Part shown: positions 45,386 through 55,324 of the stretch, piece by piece
Position numbering within the stretch: position 1 is the first letter of the stretch
Layout of the letters: each line of letters starts with the position of its first letter
Source of the DNA: Bacillus siamensis KCTC 13613
GTDB lineage: Bacteria; Bacillota; Bacilli; Bacillales; Bacillaceae
Direction of reading: 5' to 3'
Length of the DNA: 64,000 nucleotides
Assembly: GCF_000262045.1 (NCBI RefSeq)
Contig: NZ_AJVF01000013.1
Span: 434,001 to 498,000, forward strand
Translations under genes and position numbers: made by a program
Notes under the pieces: model-generated
What the model saw: the letters and a program-made list of their open reading frames with translations, nothing else
Databases searched by the model: none
Told to the model about the DNA's origin: nothing

Positions 45386-46363
45386 TTAAAATTCAAGAAC
45401 TTTTTTCGCAGTTTCAAGAACGTCTTTATGGTTTGGAAGCCATACGCTCTCAGCTTGCGAGAAAGGAAATACTGTATCAGGCGCTGCGACACGCAGTACC
45501 GGAGCTTCCAGGCTCAGGATCGCGCGGTCATTGATTTCAGCTACAACGTTGGCGCCGACACCTGCTTGTTTTTGAGCCTCTTGCACGACAATTGCGCGGC
45601 CTGTTTTTTCAACAGAGGCGATAATCGTATCGATATCAAGCGGGCTTACAGTGCGAAGGTCGATAACTTCAGCAGAAACGCCTTCTTTTTCAAGCTCTTC
45701 AGCAGCTTTAAGCGACTCATGAACCATTGCGCCGTATGTGATGATAGAAAGGTCAGCACCTTCGCGTTTCACGTCAGCTTTTCCAAGCTCAATTGTGTAT
45801 TCTTCCTCAGGAACTTCCTGACGGAAAGAACGGTAAAGTTTCATATGTTCTAAGAAAACGACTGGGTCGTTGTCACGGATTGCAGAAATTAAAAGTCCTT
45901 TTGCGTCATACGGAGTAGACGGAATAACGACTTTAATACCCGGCTGCTGAGCCACAAGGCCTTCTAAGCTGTCAGCGTGAAGTTCAGGAGTGTGAACCCC
46001 GCCGCCGAATGGAGAACGGATTGTCACCGGAGAACTCCAGCGGCCGCCTGAACGGTAGCGCATACGGGCCATTTGGCCTGAAACTGAATCCATTACCTCA
46101 TATACGAATCCGAAGAATTGGATTTCCATAACCGGACGGAAACCGTTTAACCCTAAACCAAGAGCGAGACCGCCGATACCGGATTCAGCAAGCGGCGTAT
46201 CAAATACACGGTCTTCACCGAATTCTTTTTGCAATCCTTCAGTCGCACGGAATACGCCGCCGTTAACACCAACGTCTTCTCCGAAAACTAAGACATTTTC
46301 GTCATTTTTCAGTTCTGTGCGTAACGCATCCGTGATTGCTTGAATCATTGTCATTTGCGCCAT
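45386..46363 (-). CDS. pdhB: pyruvate dehydrogenase E1 component, beta subunit
   Basis: With PdhA forms the thiamine-dependent E1 that decarboxylates pyruvate and acetylates the lipoyl groups of E2. The 325-residue protein has family segments [37 protein letters not shown] and the C-terminal transketolase domain ([18 protein letters not shown]). Start ATG at 46363 behind GGAGTCG, three bases after pdhA. Confidence 0.97.
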   Translation of the reverse strand: MAQMTMIQAITDALRTELKNDENVLVFGEDVGVNGGVFRATEGLQKEFGEDRVFDTPLAESGIGGLALGLGLNGFRPVMEIQFFGFVYEVMDSVSGQMARMRYRSGGRWSSPVTIRSPFGGGVHTPELHADSLEGLVAQQPGIKVVIPSTPYDAKGLLISAIRDNDPVVFLEHMKLYRSFRQEVPEEEYTIELGKADVKREGADLSIITYGAMVHESLKAAEELEKEGVSAEVIDLRTVSPLDIDTIIASVEKTGRAIVVQEAQKQAGVGANVVAEINDRAILSLEAPVLRVAAPDTVFPFSQAESVWLPNHKDVLETAKKVLEF

Positions 46364-46366
46364 GGC

Positions 46367-47506
<1,140 letters not shown>

Positions 47507-47697
47507 TTAAACAGTCATTAGACGTGCATTCCTGTATACATACAAACTTAGGATACCCTAAAGTATTAGCAGCAAGTCGTATATATTTAGCCTATCCCCA
47601 GTTTGCCGAAACCTTTATGTAGGATCATCACTATCTGATCTGAACTGTATTATTTCGGAGTTGTAAAAGACTGATACAACACCGCTTAACATGGATA

Positions 47698-47728
47698 AGT
47701 TTACACTAAATAAAGAAGACCCGTCAAT
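47698..47728 (-). promoter_or_regulatory. candidate promoter of pdhABCD
   Basis: On the minus strand TTGACG (47723-47728) with TAAACT (47698-47703) at a long 19-base spacing; TGTAAA at 16 bases is an alternative -10. Confidence 0.4.
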
Positions 47729-47865
47729 CGTTTTAAATGTTGATTTTAAATAAATGTATTCGCTTTATATTTTTCCGGCGGGACAAGCTGTTCATCCGCC
47801 GAAACTGTACTAGTATACATACACCTGCTGTACTACAATAGAATTCAGAATCCTTTTTTCCGCAT

Positions 47866-47894
47866 AAAAAAAGGGCCGGGCATCCGGCACCTTT
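47866..47894 (-). terminator. terminator of ykyA
   Basis: On the minus strand an imperfect stem AAAGGTGCCGG/CCGGCCCTTT, then seven T residues. Confidence 0.85.
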
Positions 47895-47902
47895 CATCGT
47901 TT

Positions 47903-48571
47903 TCAGCTTTCATTGACATGAAAGCCGGCCTCTTTATACAGCTCTTCTCTGGCCTGATTATACTCTTTCGTCTGCTTGTTAAACGCTCCGCCCCGCTTTA
48001 ATACCTTTTTGTAGGAATCGTTCACTTTGCCGATCTTCTTGTCGAGGTCTTCTGCAGTCAGGTCTTTTTTCTTAATGGCGCTGTACAATTCTTTATCATA
48101 TTGAATGGCTTTCATATAGTCTTTATAGAGTCCGCCGTATAAATCATAGCGTTTTTCCATATGTGAGGCTGCTGCTTGCGCCTTTTTCTTAATGGACCGG
48201 TCTTTAATCGATCCGGCTGTTTGTGTGACGGTTTCAAATTCTTTTTTCGAACTGTCCATGCTGTCTTTTTCCGTTTTCAGATGCTGCTTGCGCTGTTCCG
48301 CGTTTTTAAGGGCCTCATCCGAAAGTGAGACGATTTTTTCGTAATCATTCATATTCAGCTGAATGACTTCGTTATACAGCTCATCTTCCTTTTTCTCTAA
48401 TTTTTCTAATGTTTTCTGCTCTTTTTGAAACGGTTTTTCCGCCTGTACGGCTTTTTCCATCGAATCATGAATTGTTTCAACCGGGTCTTTCTCCCCGCAG
48501 CCTGCAAGCAGCATACTTGCGGCGGCGAGCGCTCCGATTCCCGCCAGCATCTTTTTTTGTAACATATTCAC
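47903..48571 (-). CDS. ykyA: YkyA, coiled-coil lipoprotein
   Basis: A 222-residue lipoprotein: N-terminal signal with box LLAGC (Cys about 25), then an almost wholly helical, Lys/Glu-rich chain with heptad character (EKPFQKEQKTLEKLEKKEDE, then further long helices). Classed as a putative cell-wall-binding lipoprotein; the true role is unknown. The start is the GTG at 48571, eight bases after GGGGGA; the ATG two codons later is the alternative. It lies upstream of the pdh operon on the same strand but is ended by its own terminator. Confidence 0.85.
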   Translation of the reverse strand: MNMLQKKMLAGIGALAAASMLLAGCGEKDPVETIHDSMEKAVQAEKPFQKEQKTLEKLEKKEDELYNEVIQLNMNDYEKIVSLSDEALKNAEQRKQHLKTEKDSMDSSKKEFETVTQTAGSIKDRSIKKKAQAAASHMEKRYDLYGGLYKDYMKAIQYDKELYSAIKKKDLTAEDLDKKIGKVNDSYKKVLKRGGAFNKQTKEYNQAREELYKEAGFHVNES

Positions 48572-48599
48572 TTAAAATCCCCCAATCTTGACAATTTCC

Positions 48600-48628
48600 A
48601 CTATAGAAGCCAGAACGCCTTTTGACAA
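48600..48628 (-). promoter_or_regulatory. SigA promoter of ykyA
   Basis: On the minus strand TTGTCA (48623-48628), 17-base spacer, TATAGT (48600-48605). Confidence 0.65.
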
Positions 48629-48733
48629 TAGCTGAGCTGTAATTGGTATTCCCGGAATTTTTGGGCAAAGACATTTATAGCTTCGCCAGAGCGTACTTGC
48701 GTAAAAAATTGAGAAAACAGGGCGGATGACCAT

Positions 48734-48760
48734 ACATCTTTTTGGCTTTTACATAGTTTA
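48734..48760 (+). promoter_or_regulatory. SigK-type promoter of the YjcZ-like gene
   Basis: AC at 48734-48735, 16 bases, then CATAGTTTA at 48752-48760, an exact fit to the SigK pattern AC-N16/17-CATANNNTA. Confidence 0.55.
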
Positions 48761-48817
48761 TAGTAGACGCCGGCCCTGCTGAAAAGGGTCAGCGTAATTC
48801 AAAGAGGAGGTTTTTTT

Positions 48818-48991
48818 ATGTACGGATATGGATTTGGCGGCGGATTTGGCGGCGGTTGTTGCGGCGGATACGGTTATGGCGGATACGGATACGGCTGCGG
48901 AGGCGGTTACGGCCGCACATTCGCATTAATCGTCGTATTGTTTATCTTATTAATCATCGTCGGTGCCGCTTATTTAGGCTGCGGCTGCTGA
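48818..48991 (+). CDS. YjcZ-like small Gly/Tyr/Cys-rich spore protein
   Basis: A 57-residue protein, too short for many gene callers. The first 32 residues are Gly/Tyr-rich repeats ([21 protein letters not shown]) with three cysteines; residues about 35-53 are one hydrophobic helix ([20 protein letters not shown]); it ends in CGC. This is the layout of the YjcZ family of sporulation proteins, some of which are in the spore coat. Start ATG at 48818 behind a strong AAAGAGGAGG. A SigK-type promoter and a downstream hairpin make a complete unit. I recall no orthologue at this site in B. subtilis 168. Confidence 0.85.
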   Translation: MYGYGFGGGFGGGCCGGYGYGGYGYGCGGGYGRTFALIVVLFILLIIVGAAYLGCGC

Positions 48992-49011
48992 CCTTATACA
49001 CCATGAACATC

Positions 49012-49041
49012 GGCCGGCCTGCTATGGCCGGCCAATTGTTT
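49012..49041 (+). terminator. hairpin after the YjcZ-like gene
   Basis: Perfect GGCCGGCC/GGCCGGCC stem with a six-base loop and a weak AATTGTTT tail. Confidence 0.6.
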
Positions 49042-49103
49042 CGTTGCGCCGCGATAAGGAAGTTCGCTATAATTTACATATTAAGCTTTAGGAGTGAAGT
49101 TTC

Positions 49104-49658
49104 TTGATTACTATGGAAAATATTGTCCGCGACGGACATCCCGTGCTCAGAGAGATCGCTGAAGAGGTCCGGCTTCCCGCTTCTGACGAAGAAAAACAGC
49201 AACTTGCTGATATGATTGAGTTTGTGAAAAACAGCCAAAATCCTGAATTAGCCGAGAAATACAACCTTCGTCCCGGAGTCGGTCTTGCCGCTCCTCAAAT
49301 AAACGTAAAAAAACGGATGATCGCCGTTCATGCTGAAGATGCGAAAGGCACTTTATACAGCTATGCCCTTTTCAACCCTAAAATCGTCAGCCACTCAGTA
49401 GAAAAAAGCTACTTGACGAGCGGAGAAGGCTGCCTGTCAGTAGACGAACCCATTCCCGGCTATGTGCCGCGCTACGCACGCATCCGAGTAAAGGCGACGA
49501 CGCTTGAAGGGGAACAGATTGACATCCGCCTCAAAGGTTTTCCGGCCATCGTGTTTCAGCATGAGATCGACCATTTGAACGGTGTGATGTTTTACGATCA
49601 TATCGATCAAGAAAATCCGTTAAAAGAACCTGAAAACGCCATTGCTATTGACCGTTAA
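49104..49658 (+). CDS. defB: peptide deformylase (YkrB type)
   Basis: Removes the formyl group from nascent proteins. The 184-residue protein has all three metal-site motifs: GVGLAAPQ (about 58-65), EGCLS (about 110) and HEIDH (about 154-158). It is the larger Gram-positive (type 2) form with the insert LTSGEGCLSVDEPIPGYVPR. The start is the TTG at 49104 behind AGGAGTG, the same start as the B. subtilis gene. Monocistronic. Confidence 0.96.
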   Translation: MITMENIVRDGHPVLREIAEEVRLPASDEEKQQLADMIEFVKNSQNPELAEKYNLRPGVGLAAPQINVKKRMIAVHAEDAKGTLYSYALFNPKIVSHSVEKSYLTSGEGCLSVDEPIPGYVPRYARIRVKATTLEGEQIDIRLKGFPAIVFQHEIDHLNGVMFYDHIDQENPLKEPENAIAIDR

Positions 49659-49659
49659 A

Positions 49660-49692
49660 AAGAACCGGCACTTCTTTAAGTGCCGGTTTTCT
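49660..49692. terminator. bidirectional terminator defB / ykrA
   Basis: An 11-base stem AACCGGCACTT/AAGTGCCGGTT between convergent genes. Confidence 0.88.
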
Positions 49693-50466
49693 TCATTTCA
49701 AAAGCCCCAGTTCTTTGACAGCCCAGCTGATTCCCTCTTCATCCACCGGCTTTGTGACGAAATCAGCGGCAGCCTTTAATTCCGGAACTGCATTTCCCAT
49801 CGCCACCCCGGTGCCGACAAAACGGATCATCTCTAGATCATTTAGTCCGTCGCCGAAGGCATAAGTGTCGCTTATGCTGTACGGAAGGCGCTCAAGCACT
49901 CTTTTAATGCCTTCCGCTTTTGAACCGCCCTTCGGAAGCACATCCGTTGACAGTTCATGCCAGCGGACATAATCAAACTCCGGAAAAGCTGCGTATGCTT
50001 TTTCTTCATGTCCGCGGCAGAATAAAAGCAGCTGATAAATATCTTTTCCTTTATAAAATGTTTCATCAACTTCGGGATAAGGCGCTTTCAGACTGCCGAT
50101 TCCTTCGGAGACGTGCGGATGTCCCGGAACGGTCGTTTTCATCGTGTCTTCCGCCATGAATACGACGGGGTGCTCCCCTTCTGCCACCTGCTTTAATAAA
50201 CGCGCGACTGCATCTTCCGGCAGCGGATTTTTATAAATAACATCGCCTTCAAACACGACATATTGGCCGTTGTATGAAATAAATGATTCAATCTCCAGCT
50301 CTTCCAGAATCGGCTTTACCATAAACGGAGACCGCCCGCTGGCGATAAAAACGTGATGGCCGGCCTCTTGAAGCGCCGCCACGGCGTTTCTTGCGCTATC
50401 GGGGATATGTTTATCATGGTCATAGATCGTGCCGTCAATATCAAAAAAGATCAGTTTTGGTTTCAT
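49693..50466 (-). CDS. ykrA: YkrA, HAD-superfamily Cof-type phosphatase
   Basis: A 257-residue phosphatase of the HAD IIB (Cof) group, likely acting on a sugar phosphate or cofactor; the substrate is not known. HAD motifs in order: DIDGTIYDHD (I, nucleophile Asp), FIASGRSPF (II), a Lys in KGGSKAEGIKRVL (III), FGDGLNDLEMI (IV). Start ATG at 50466 behind AAAGGAG. Confidence 0.92.
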   Translation of the reverse strand: MKPKLIFFDIDGTIYDHDKHIPDSARNAVAALQEAGHHVFIASGRSPFMVKPILEELEIESFISYNGQYVVFEGDVIYKNPLPEDAVARLLKQVAEGEHPVVFMAEDTMKTTVPGHPHVSEGIGSLKAPYPEVDETFYKGKDIYQLLLFCRGHEEKAYAAFPEFDYVRWHELSTDVLPKGGSKAEGIKRVLERLPYSISDTYAFGDGLNDLEMIRFVGTGVAMGNAVPELKAAADFVTKPVDEEGISWAVKELGLLK

Positions 50467-50633
50467 GTCAATTTCTCCTTTATCCCGTTTATCAGTCGTG
50501 TCTTGTTCAATCTCATCATACAGAAAGTTTTTCTTCCGGCAAACAGCCTTGACGAAATTCCAATTTTACCCACGAAAACAAATCCGGTTTTGCCGCATAC
50601 TACTGCTATAAAGGGCTTTAAAGGAGGTATATG

Positions 50634-50705
50634 ATGCTGCGCCGGTTACGGAAGAAACTCAGAAGACAGTGGGGCGGAATGCTCCGGAAAAAAGTCATCG
50701 CGTAG
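50634..50705 (+). CDS. putative 23-residue cationic peptide ORF
   Basis: A short ORF with an ideal ribosome binding site (AAAGGAGG six bases before the ATG at 50634; another ATG lies directly before it) and a terminator right after its TAG. The peptide has ten Lys/Arg and no acidic residue in 23; leucines at 2, 5, 9 and 17 give it the look of an amphipathic helix (N-terminus MLRRLRKKLRRQW). I do not recognise it. It could be a membrane-active or nucleic-acid-binding microprotein, or the ORF of a small regulatory RNA. Confidence 0.5.
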   Translation: MLRRLRKKLRRQWGGMLRKKVIA

Positions 50706-50739
50706 AAGGGATCTTTCGGTTTTTGAAAGTCCCTTTTTT
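50706..50739 (+). terminator. terminator of the small ORF
   Basis: Imperfect stem AGGGATCTTTC/GAAAGTCCCT and six T residues directly after the TAG. Confidence 0.8.
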
Positions 50740-50771
50740 GCTCGAGACTTTCCTTATAATCCGTTTTCGAA

Positions 50772-50777
50772 TATAAT
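50772..50777 (+). promoter_or_regulatory. -10 element of rpoY-rnjA
   Basis: TATAAT at 50772-50777; the -35 region 17 bases upstream (TTTCCT) is poor. Confidence 0.5.
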
Positions 50778-50820
50778 AGAATAAGCGAGTCTAACATACG
50801 GCATTTAAGGAGAGATTTGG

Positions 50821-51030
50821 ATGATTTATAAGGTATTTTATCAAAAGAAGGCTGACGAAGTACCTGTACGGGAAAATACAGATTCACTTTACATTGAGGG
50901 CGTTTCAGAACGGGACGTCAGAACAAAACTGAAAGATAAGAAATACAACATTGAATTTGTTCAGCCTGTGGACGGTGCTTTTTTAGAATATGAGAAGCAG
51001 AGCGAAAATTTTAAAGTATTGGAGTTATGA
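50821..51030 (+). CDS. rpoY: RNA polymerase epsilon subunit (YkzG)
   Basis: A 69-residue auxiliary subunit of Firmicutes RNA polymerase that binds near the jaw of the core enzyme. Recognisable start [20 protein letters not shown] and the segment [20 protein letters not shown]. Start ATG at 50821 behind AAGGAGAG. Its TGA overlaps the ATGAGC at 51027, so it is tightly coupled to rnjA, joining RNA synthesis and RNA decay genes in one unit. Confidence 0.95.
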   Translation: MIYKVFYQKKADEVPVRENTDSLYIEGVSERDVRTKLKDKKYNIEFVQPVDGAFLEYEKQSENFKVLEL

Positions 51031-51035
51031 GCGGA

Positions 51036-52703
51036 ATGAAATTTGTAAAAAATGACCAGACTGCCGTTTTTGCCCTCGGCGGATTGGGCGAGATCGGGAA
51101 AAATACGTACGGGGTGCAGTTTCAGGATGAGATTGTACTGATTGATGCGGGAATTAAGTTTCCTGAAGATGAACTTCTCGGCATTGATTACGTAATCCCC
51201 GATTACACGTATTTAGTAAAAAACGAAGACAAAATTAAAGGTCTGTTTATCACCCACGGTCACGAAGACCATATCGGCGGTATTCCGTACCTGCTCAGAC
51301 AAGTCAATATTCCCGTTTACGGCGGTAAACTCGCGATCGGCTTACTTCGGAATAAACTTGAAGAGCACGGACTGTTAAGACAGACAAAATTAAACATCAT
51401 CGGTGAAGACGACATCGTTAAGTTCCGGAAGACGTCTGTATCCTTCTTCAGAACGACACACAGCATTCCGGATTCATACGGAATCGTCGTCAAAACACCG
51501 CCGGGCAATATCGTACATACCGGAGACTTTAAGTTCGATTTCACACCGGTAGGCGAACCGGCAAACTTGACAAAGATGGCCGAAATCGGGAAAGAAGGCG
51601 TTTTGTGCCTGCTTTCTGACAGCACGAACAGTGAGGTGCCCGATTTCACCATGTCAGAACGCCGTGTAGGCGAAAGCATTCACGATATTTTCCGAAAAGT
51701 GGACGGCAGAATTATATTTGCGACATTCGCTTCGAACATTCACCGTCTTCAGCAAGTGATTGAAGCTGCCGTTTTAAACGGCAGAAAAGTTGCCGTATTC
51801 GGACGCAGTATGGAATCGGCTATTGAAATTGGACAGACTCTCGGTTACATCAGCTGCCCTAAAAATACGTTTATTGAGCATAACGAAATCAACCGTATAC
51901 CTGCCAATAAAGTAACGATTTTATGTACGGGCAGCCAGGGTGAACCGATGGCGGCGCTATCACGCATCGCTAACGGCACGCACCGTCAGATATCCATTAA
52001 TCCCGGAGATACGGTTGTCTTTTCTTCTTCTCCGATTCCCGGAAACACAATCAGCGTAAGCCGCACCATCAACCAGTTGTACCGTGCGGGCGCAGAAGTC
52101 ATTCACGGTTCGCTGAATGACATCCATACATCCGGACACGGCGGACAGGAAGAACAAAAATTAATGCTCCGCCTGATTAAACCGAAGTTCTTCATGCCGA
52201 TTCACGGGGAATACAGAATGCAGAAAATGCACGTCAAACTCGCGACTGATTGCGGCATTCCTGAAGAAAACTGCTTTATTATGGACAATGGCGAAGTGCT
52301 GGCGCTCAAAGGCGAAGAAGCCGCCGTGGCAGGCAAAATCCCGTCCGGCTCCGTTTACATTGACGGAAGCGGAATCGGTGATATCGGCAATATCGTGCTC
52401 CGCGACCGCCGCATTCTTTCAGAAGAAGGCCTTGTTATCGTTGTTGTCAGCATCAACATGGACGACTTTAAAGTATCAGCAGGACCTGATTTAATTTCAA
52501 GAGGTTTTGTATACATGAGAGAATCCGGTGATTTAATCAACGACGCACAGCAGCTCATTTCGAACCATCTTGAGAAAGTAATGGATCGAAAAACAACGCA
52601 GTGGTCCGAAATTAAAAACGAAATTACCGACACGCTCGCTCCGTTCCTATATGAAAAAACAAAACGCCGTCCGATGATCCTTCCGATCATTATGGAGGTC
52701 TAA
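51036..52703 (+). CDS. rnjA: ribonuclease J1
   Basis: Beta-CASP metallo-ribonuclease with 5'-3' exonuclease and endonuclease activity, central to mRNA turnover and 16S rRNA maturation. The 555-residue protein has the metallo-lactamase motif HGHEDH with His74, His76, Asp78 and His79, the beta-CASP segments ([31 protein letters not shown]) and a C-terminal domain. The start ATG at 51036 gives the known J1 N-terminus MKFVKNDQ; the ATG at 51027, which overlaps the rpoY stop, is an alternative adding three residues. Confidence 0.97.
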   Translation: MKFVKNDQTAVFALGGLGEIGKNTYGVQFQDEIVLIDAGIKFPEDELLGIDYVIPDYTYLVKNEDKIKGLFITHGHEDHIGGIPYLLRQVNIPVYGGKLAIGLLRNKLEEHGLLRQTKLNIIGEDDIVKFRKTSVSFFRTTHSIPDSYGIVVKTPPGNIVHTGDFKFDFTPVGEPANLTKMAEIGKEGVLCLLSDSTNSEVPDFTMSERRVGESIHDIFRKVDGRIIFATFASNIHRLQQVIEAAVLNGRKVAVFGRSMESAIEIGQTLGYISCPKNTFIEHNEINRIPANKVTILCTGSQGEPMAALSRIANGTHRQISINPGDTVVFSSSPIPGNTISVSRTINQLYRAGAEVIHGSLNDIHTSGHGGQEEQKLMLRLIKPKFFMPIHGEYRMQKMHVKLATDCGIPEENCFIMDNGEVLALKGEEAAVAGKIPSGSVYIDGSGIGDIGNIVLRDRRILSEEGLVIVVVSINMDDFKVSAGPDLISRGFVYMRESGDLINDAQQLISNHLEKVMDRKTTQWSEIKNEITDTLAPFLYEKTKRRPMILPIIMEV

Positions 52704-52738
52704 AAAAAACTGCACTCGTGATGAGTGCAGTTTTTTTA
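52702..52738. terminator. bidirectional terminator rnjA / adeC
   Basis: A 15-base stem AAAAAAACTGCACTC/GAGTGCAGTTTTTTT between convergent genes. Confidence 0.92.
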
Positions 52739-54469
52739 TTGCAGCGGAATATGCTGAAAGGCTTTGACATCAAACAGACCGGTTGCCGTCATTTTAATAT
52801 CCGGAATCACCGGAAGCGCTAAAAACGATAATGTAAGAAACGGATTGAAATTACCGGTGAATCCGAGCAGAGGAAGCTTTTCATGAAGCACGCCCAGGCT
52901 GTCATTCACCCATTCCGCAGACTTATCAGACAAAAGCCCGGCGATCGGAAGCGGGACAGAGTGAAGCAATTCTCCGTTTTTCACGGCTGTCAGCCCTCCT
53001 CCGGTTTCACGCAGCCTGTTGATTGCTTTTGCCAAATCGGCATCGTTTGTACCGACAGCGATGATGTTGTGGGAATCGTGAGAAATGGTTGTGGCAATGG
53101 CGCCTTCTTTTAATCCGAACCCTTGTACAATCCCGAGACCTATCATTTTTTCTCCGCTGTGGCGTTCAGCGACGGCGATTTTTAATAAATCATTTTCTGT
53201 ATCAGGACAAAATGTGCCGGCAGACGGTGCAGGGACTTCTTTTTTCCTCGTCTCTAAATGATTTGGTATGATTTCGATTACATTCATTAGCCTGCCCTCT
53301 TGAATCGGCATATGAAAATCTGATTCAGTCAGCGGCGCTTTCAGCCGTACTGTATCCAACAGCGCTTGATCCGGAGAATAAGAGCCGGCGGACTGCTCAT
53401 AAACCGGGCAGCCGTTCTCGGCAACGGTCCGGCCGGCGACCAAGGTCTTTGTGACGGAAGCCTCCCGCAAATCTGAAATAAACAAGAGATCTGCATCAAA
53501 ACCCGGTGCCACCGCGCCTTTTGTTTCAAGGCCGTAGCACTCGGCCGCATTTAAGCTGGCGAGCTGATACGCAAGGAATGGATCAAGTCCCGCTTTTATT
53601 GCCATTTTGACTTGGTGGTTCACACTTCCTTCTGAAAGCAGATCGTCCACATGTTTATCATCCGTACAAAAGAAGAAGCGGCGCGCATTTTTTTCGTTCA
53701 CCGCCGGCAGCACATTGAGCGTATTTTTGGCCACCGATCCTTCGCGCAGCATGACATACATTCCCCGCCTGATTCTGTCCAGCGCCTCTTCTTTCGTCGT
53801 CACTTCATGATCATTTGACACTAGCGCGGTTCTGTATATATTGATGATATCTGAAGACAGTCCGGCTAAATGCCCGTCAATCCGTTTCCCATAATGCTTG
53901 GCATCAAGCAGTTTCTGAAGCATATCCTCTTCACCTTCCGCAACAGACACGTAGTCCATTACTTCCGCCAGCCCCAGCACCTCTTTTTCCTGATAAAAAG
54001 GCTTTAAATCTTTGGCTTTTAATACGGCTCCCGAGCGTTCAAAGCTTGCGGCCGGAACACAGGAAGGAAGCATGAAACGGATGTTCAGCGGCGCTTTTTT
54101 CGCCTGCTCTATCATAAATGAAATGCCTTTTGCCCCCGAAACGTTCGCGATTTCGTGAGGATCAGTAATGACAGTCGTCACTCCGTGAGGGAGGACTGCT
54201 TTTGCAAATTCAATCGGAGTAACCATAGAGGACTCGATATGAACATGTCCGTCAATAAAGCCCGGAACGATCATTTGGCCTTCTGCATCAATGACTTCTT
54301 CCCCTTCATACTCACCCAACCCGACGATCACTCCGTCCGTAATGGCGATATCTGCAGAAATCCATTCCTGGTTAAATACATCCATGATTTTTCCGTTTTT
54401 AATGACGGTATCGGCTTTTTGTCGGCCGGCCGATGCATTCAGCCGTTCAGCCAGTGTTTCTTTGTTCAA
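52736..54469 (-). CDS. adeC: adenine deaminase
   Basis: Converts adenine to hypoxanthine and ammonia in purine salvage. The 577-residue amidohydrolase-fold protein has the metal motif PGFIDGHVHIESSM (about 70-83), TVITDPHEIANV, GHLAGLS, and FFCTDDKHVDDL with the later metal Asp pair, plus the adenine deaminase C-terminal domain. The start is the TTG at 54469 behind GGAGGCC. A good SigA promoter lies 36 bases upstream; no purine riboswitch is seen. Confidence 0.96.
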   Translation of the reverse strand: MNKETLAERLNASAGRQKADTVIKNGKIMDVFNQEWISADIAITDGVIVGLGEYEGEEVIDAEGQMIVPGFIDGHVHIESSMVTPIEFAKAVLPHGVTTVITDPHEIANVSGAKGISFMIEQAKKAPLNIRFMLPSCVPAASFERSGAVLKAKDLKPFYQEKEVLGLAEVMDYVSVAEGEEDMLQKLLDAKHYGKRIDGHLAGLSSDIINIYRTALVSNDHEVTTKEEALDRIRRGMYVMLREGSVAKNTLNVLPAVNEKNARRFFFCTDDKHVDDLLSEGSVNHQVKMAIKAGLDPFLAYQLASLNAAECYGLETKGAVAPGFDADLLFISDLREASVTKTLVAGRTVAENGCPVYEQSAGSYSPDQALLDTVRLKAPLTESDFHMPIQEGRLMNVIEIIPNHLETRKKEVPAPSAGTFCPDTENDLLKIAVAERHSGEKMIGLGIVQGFGLKEGAIATTISHDSHNIIAVGTNDADLAKAINRLRETGGGLTAVKNGELLHSVPLPIAGLLSDKSAEWVNDSLGVLHEKLPLLGFTGNFNPFLTLSFLALPVIPDIKMTATGLFDVKAFQHIPLQ

Positions 54470-54504
54470 AATGAGGCCTCCTCTTTTTCTTTATATGGTA
54501 CAAT

Positions 54505-54533
54505 ATGCTATCGGATCGCCTGATCATAGTCAA
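54505..54533 (-). promoter_or_regulatory. SigA promoter of adeC
   Basis: On the minus strand TTGACT (54528-54533), 17-base spacer, TAGCAT (54505-54510). Confidence 0.6.
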
Positions 54534-54588
54534 TAAAAACTGCAGAATATACCGCTTACACGATAAATGTCTTTCTATTCTGACATAT

Positions 54589-54619
54589 AAAAAAGACCGT
54601 CCTTTTACGGACGGCTTTT
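54589..54619 (-). terminator. terminator of ktrC
   Basis: Stem AAAAGCCGTCC/GGACGGTCTTTT on the minus strand with a T-run, overlapping the ktrC stop. Confidence 0.88.
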
Positions 54620-55284
54620 CACTTTGTATGAAGCACTCTTTTTTCAAATCGGGAAATGTCCGTAAGAGAGCCGATAACGATGAGAATATCGTCTTTTTGG
54701 ATCATTTCAGTCGCCAGCGGAGATACGATTACTTCTTTTTCTCTCTTGATGGCCACGATGTTAATGCCGTACTTCGCGCGTATGTCCAGATCAAGCAGTG
54801 TGTTGCCCGCAAGCCTGCTGTTGGCTACGATCTCCACGATGCTGTGTTCGTCAGACAGCTCTAAATAATCAAGCACATTATTTGATACGATGTTGTGGGC
54901 GATGCGTTTTGCCATGTCACGTTCAGGGTGGACGATGTGGTCGGCCCCGATTTTCGCAAGCACTTTTTCATGATAGTCGTTCTGCGCTTTGACCGTGATC
55001 GTGTTCACGCCGAGTTCCTTTAAGATCAGCGTCGTTAAAATGCTCGCCTGTATATTTTCACCGATTGCCACAATGACGTGGTCAAAATTGCGCAGCCCCA
55101 GATTTTTCAGCACCGATTCATCGGTTGAGTCGCCGATGACGGCGTGTGATGCGATTTTGGCATATTCATTTACTTTATCTTCATCAATATCCATCGCCAT
55201 GACCTCAAGGCCTTCTTCACTTAATGCTTTGCAAATACTCCCGCCGAAGCGTCCGAGACCGATAACGGCAAACTCTTTTCTCAT
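54619..55284 (-). CDS. ktrC: KtrC, potassium uptake regulatory subunit
   Basis: Cytoplasmic RCK subunit that gates the KtrD (or KtrB) potassium channel; binds ATP/ADP and, in B. subtilis, cyclic di-AMP in its C-terminal domain. 221 residues: Rossmann-type RCK_N domain (AVIGLGRFGGSICKALSEEG, DIDEDKVNEYA) and RCK_C domain from about residue 135. Start ATG at 55284 behind AAAGGAG. The membrane subunit KtrD is not in the window, as in B. subtilis. Confidence 0.95.
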   Translation of the reverse strand: MRKEFAVIGLGRFGGSICKALSEEGLEVMAMDIDEDKVNEYAKIASHAVIGDSTDESVLKNLGLRNFDHVIVAIGENIQASILTTLILKELGVNTITVKAQNDYHEKVLAKIGADHIVHPERDMAKRIAHNIVSNNVLDYLELSDEHSIVEIVANSRLAGNTLLDLDIRAKYGINIVAIKREKEVIVSPLATEMIQKDDILIVIGSLTDISRFEKRVLHTK

Positions 55285-55324
55285 AACAGTACTCCTTTAA
55301 ACAATATCTCTAATAGGAATAGTA

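Noticed and set aside
54470..54618. purine riboswitch ahead of adeC
   Set aside because: The interval holds a promoter and the ktrC terminator; the leader is about 30 bases, too short for a purine aptamer.
55285..55324. cyclic di-AMP riboswitch ahead of ktrC
   Set aside because: Only 40 bases separate ykqA and ktrC, far too short for that aptamer; KtrC is more likely controlled at protein level.
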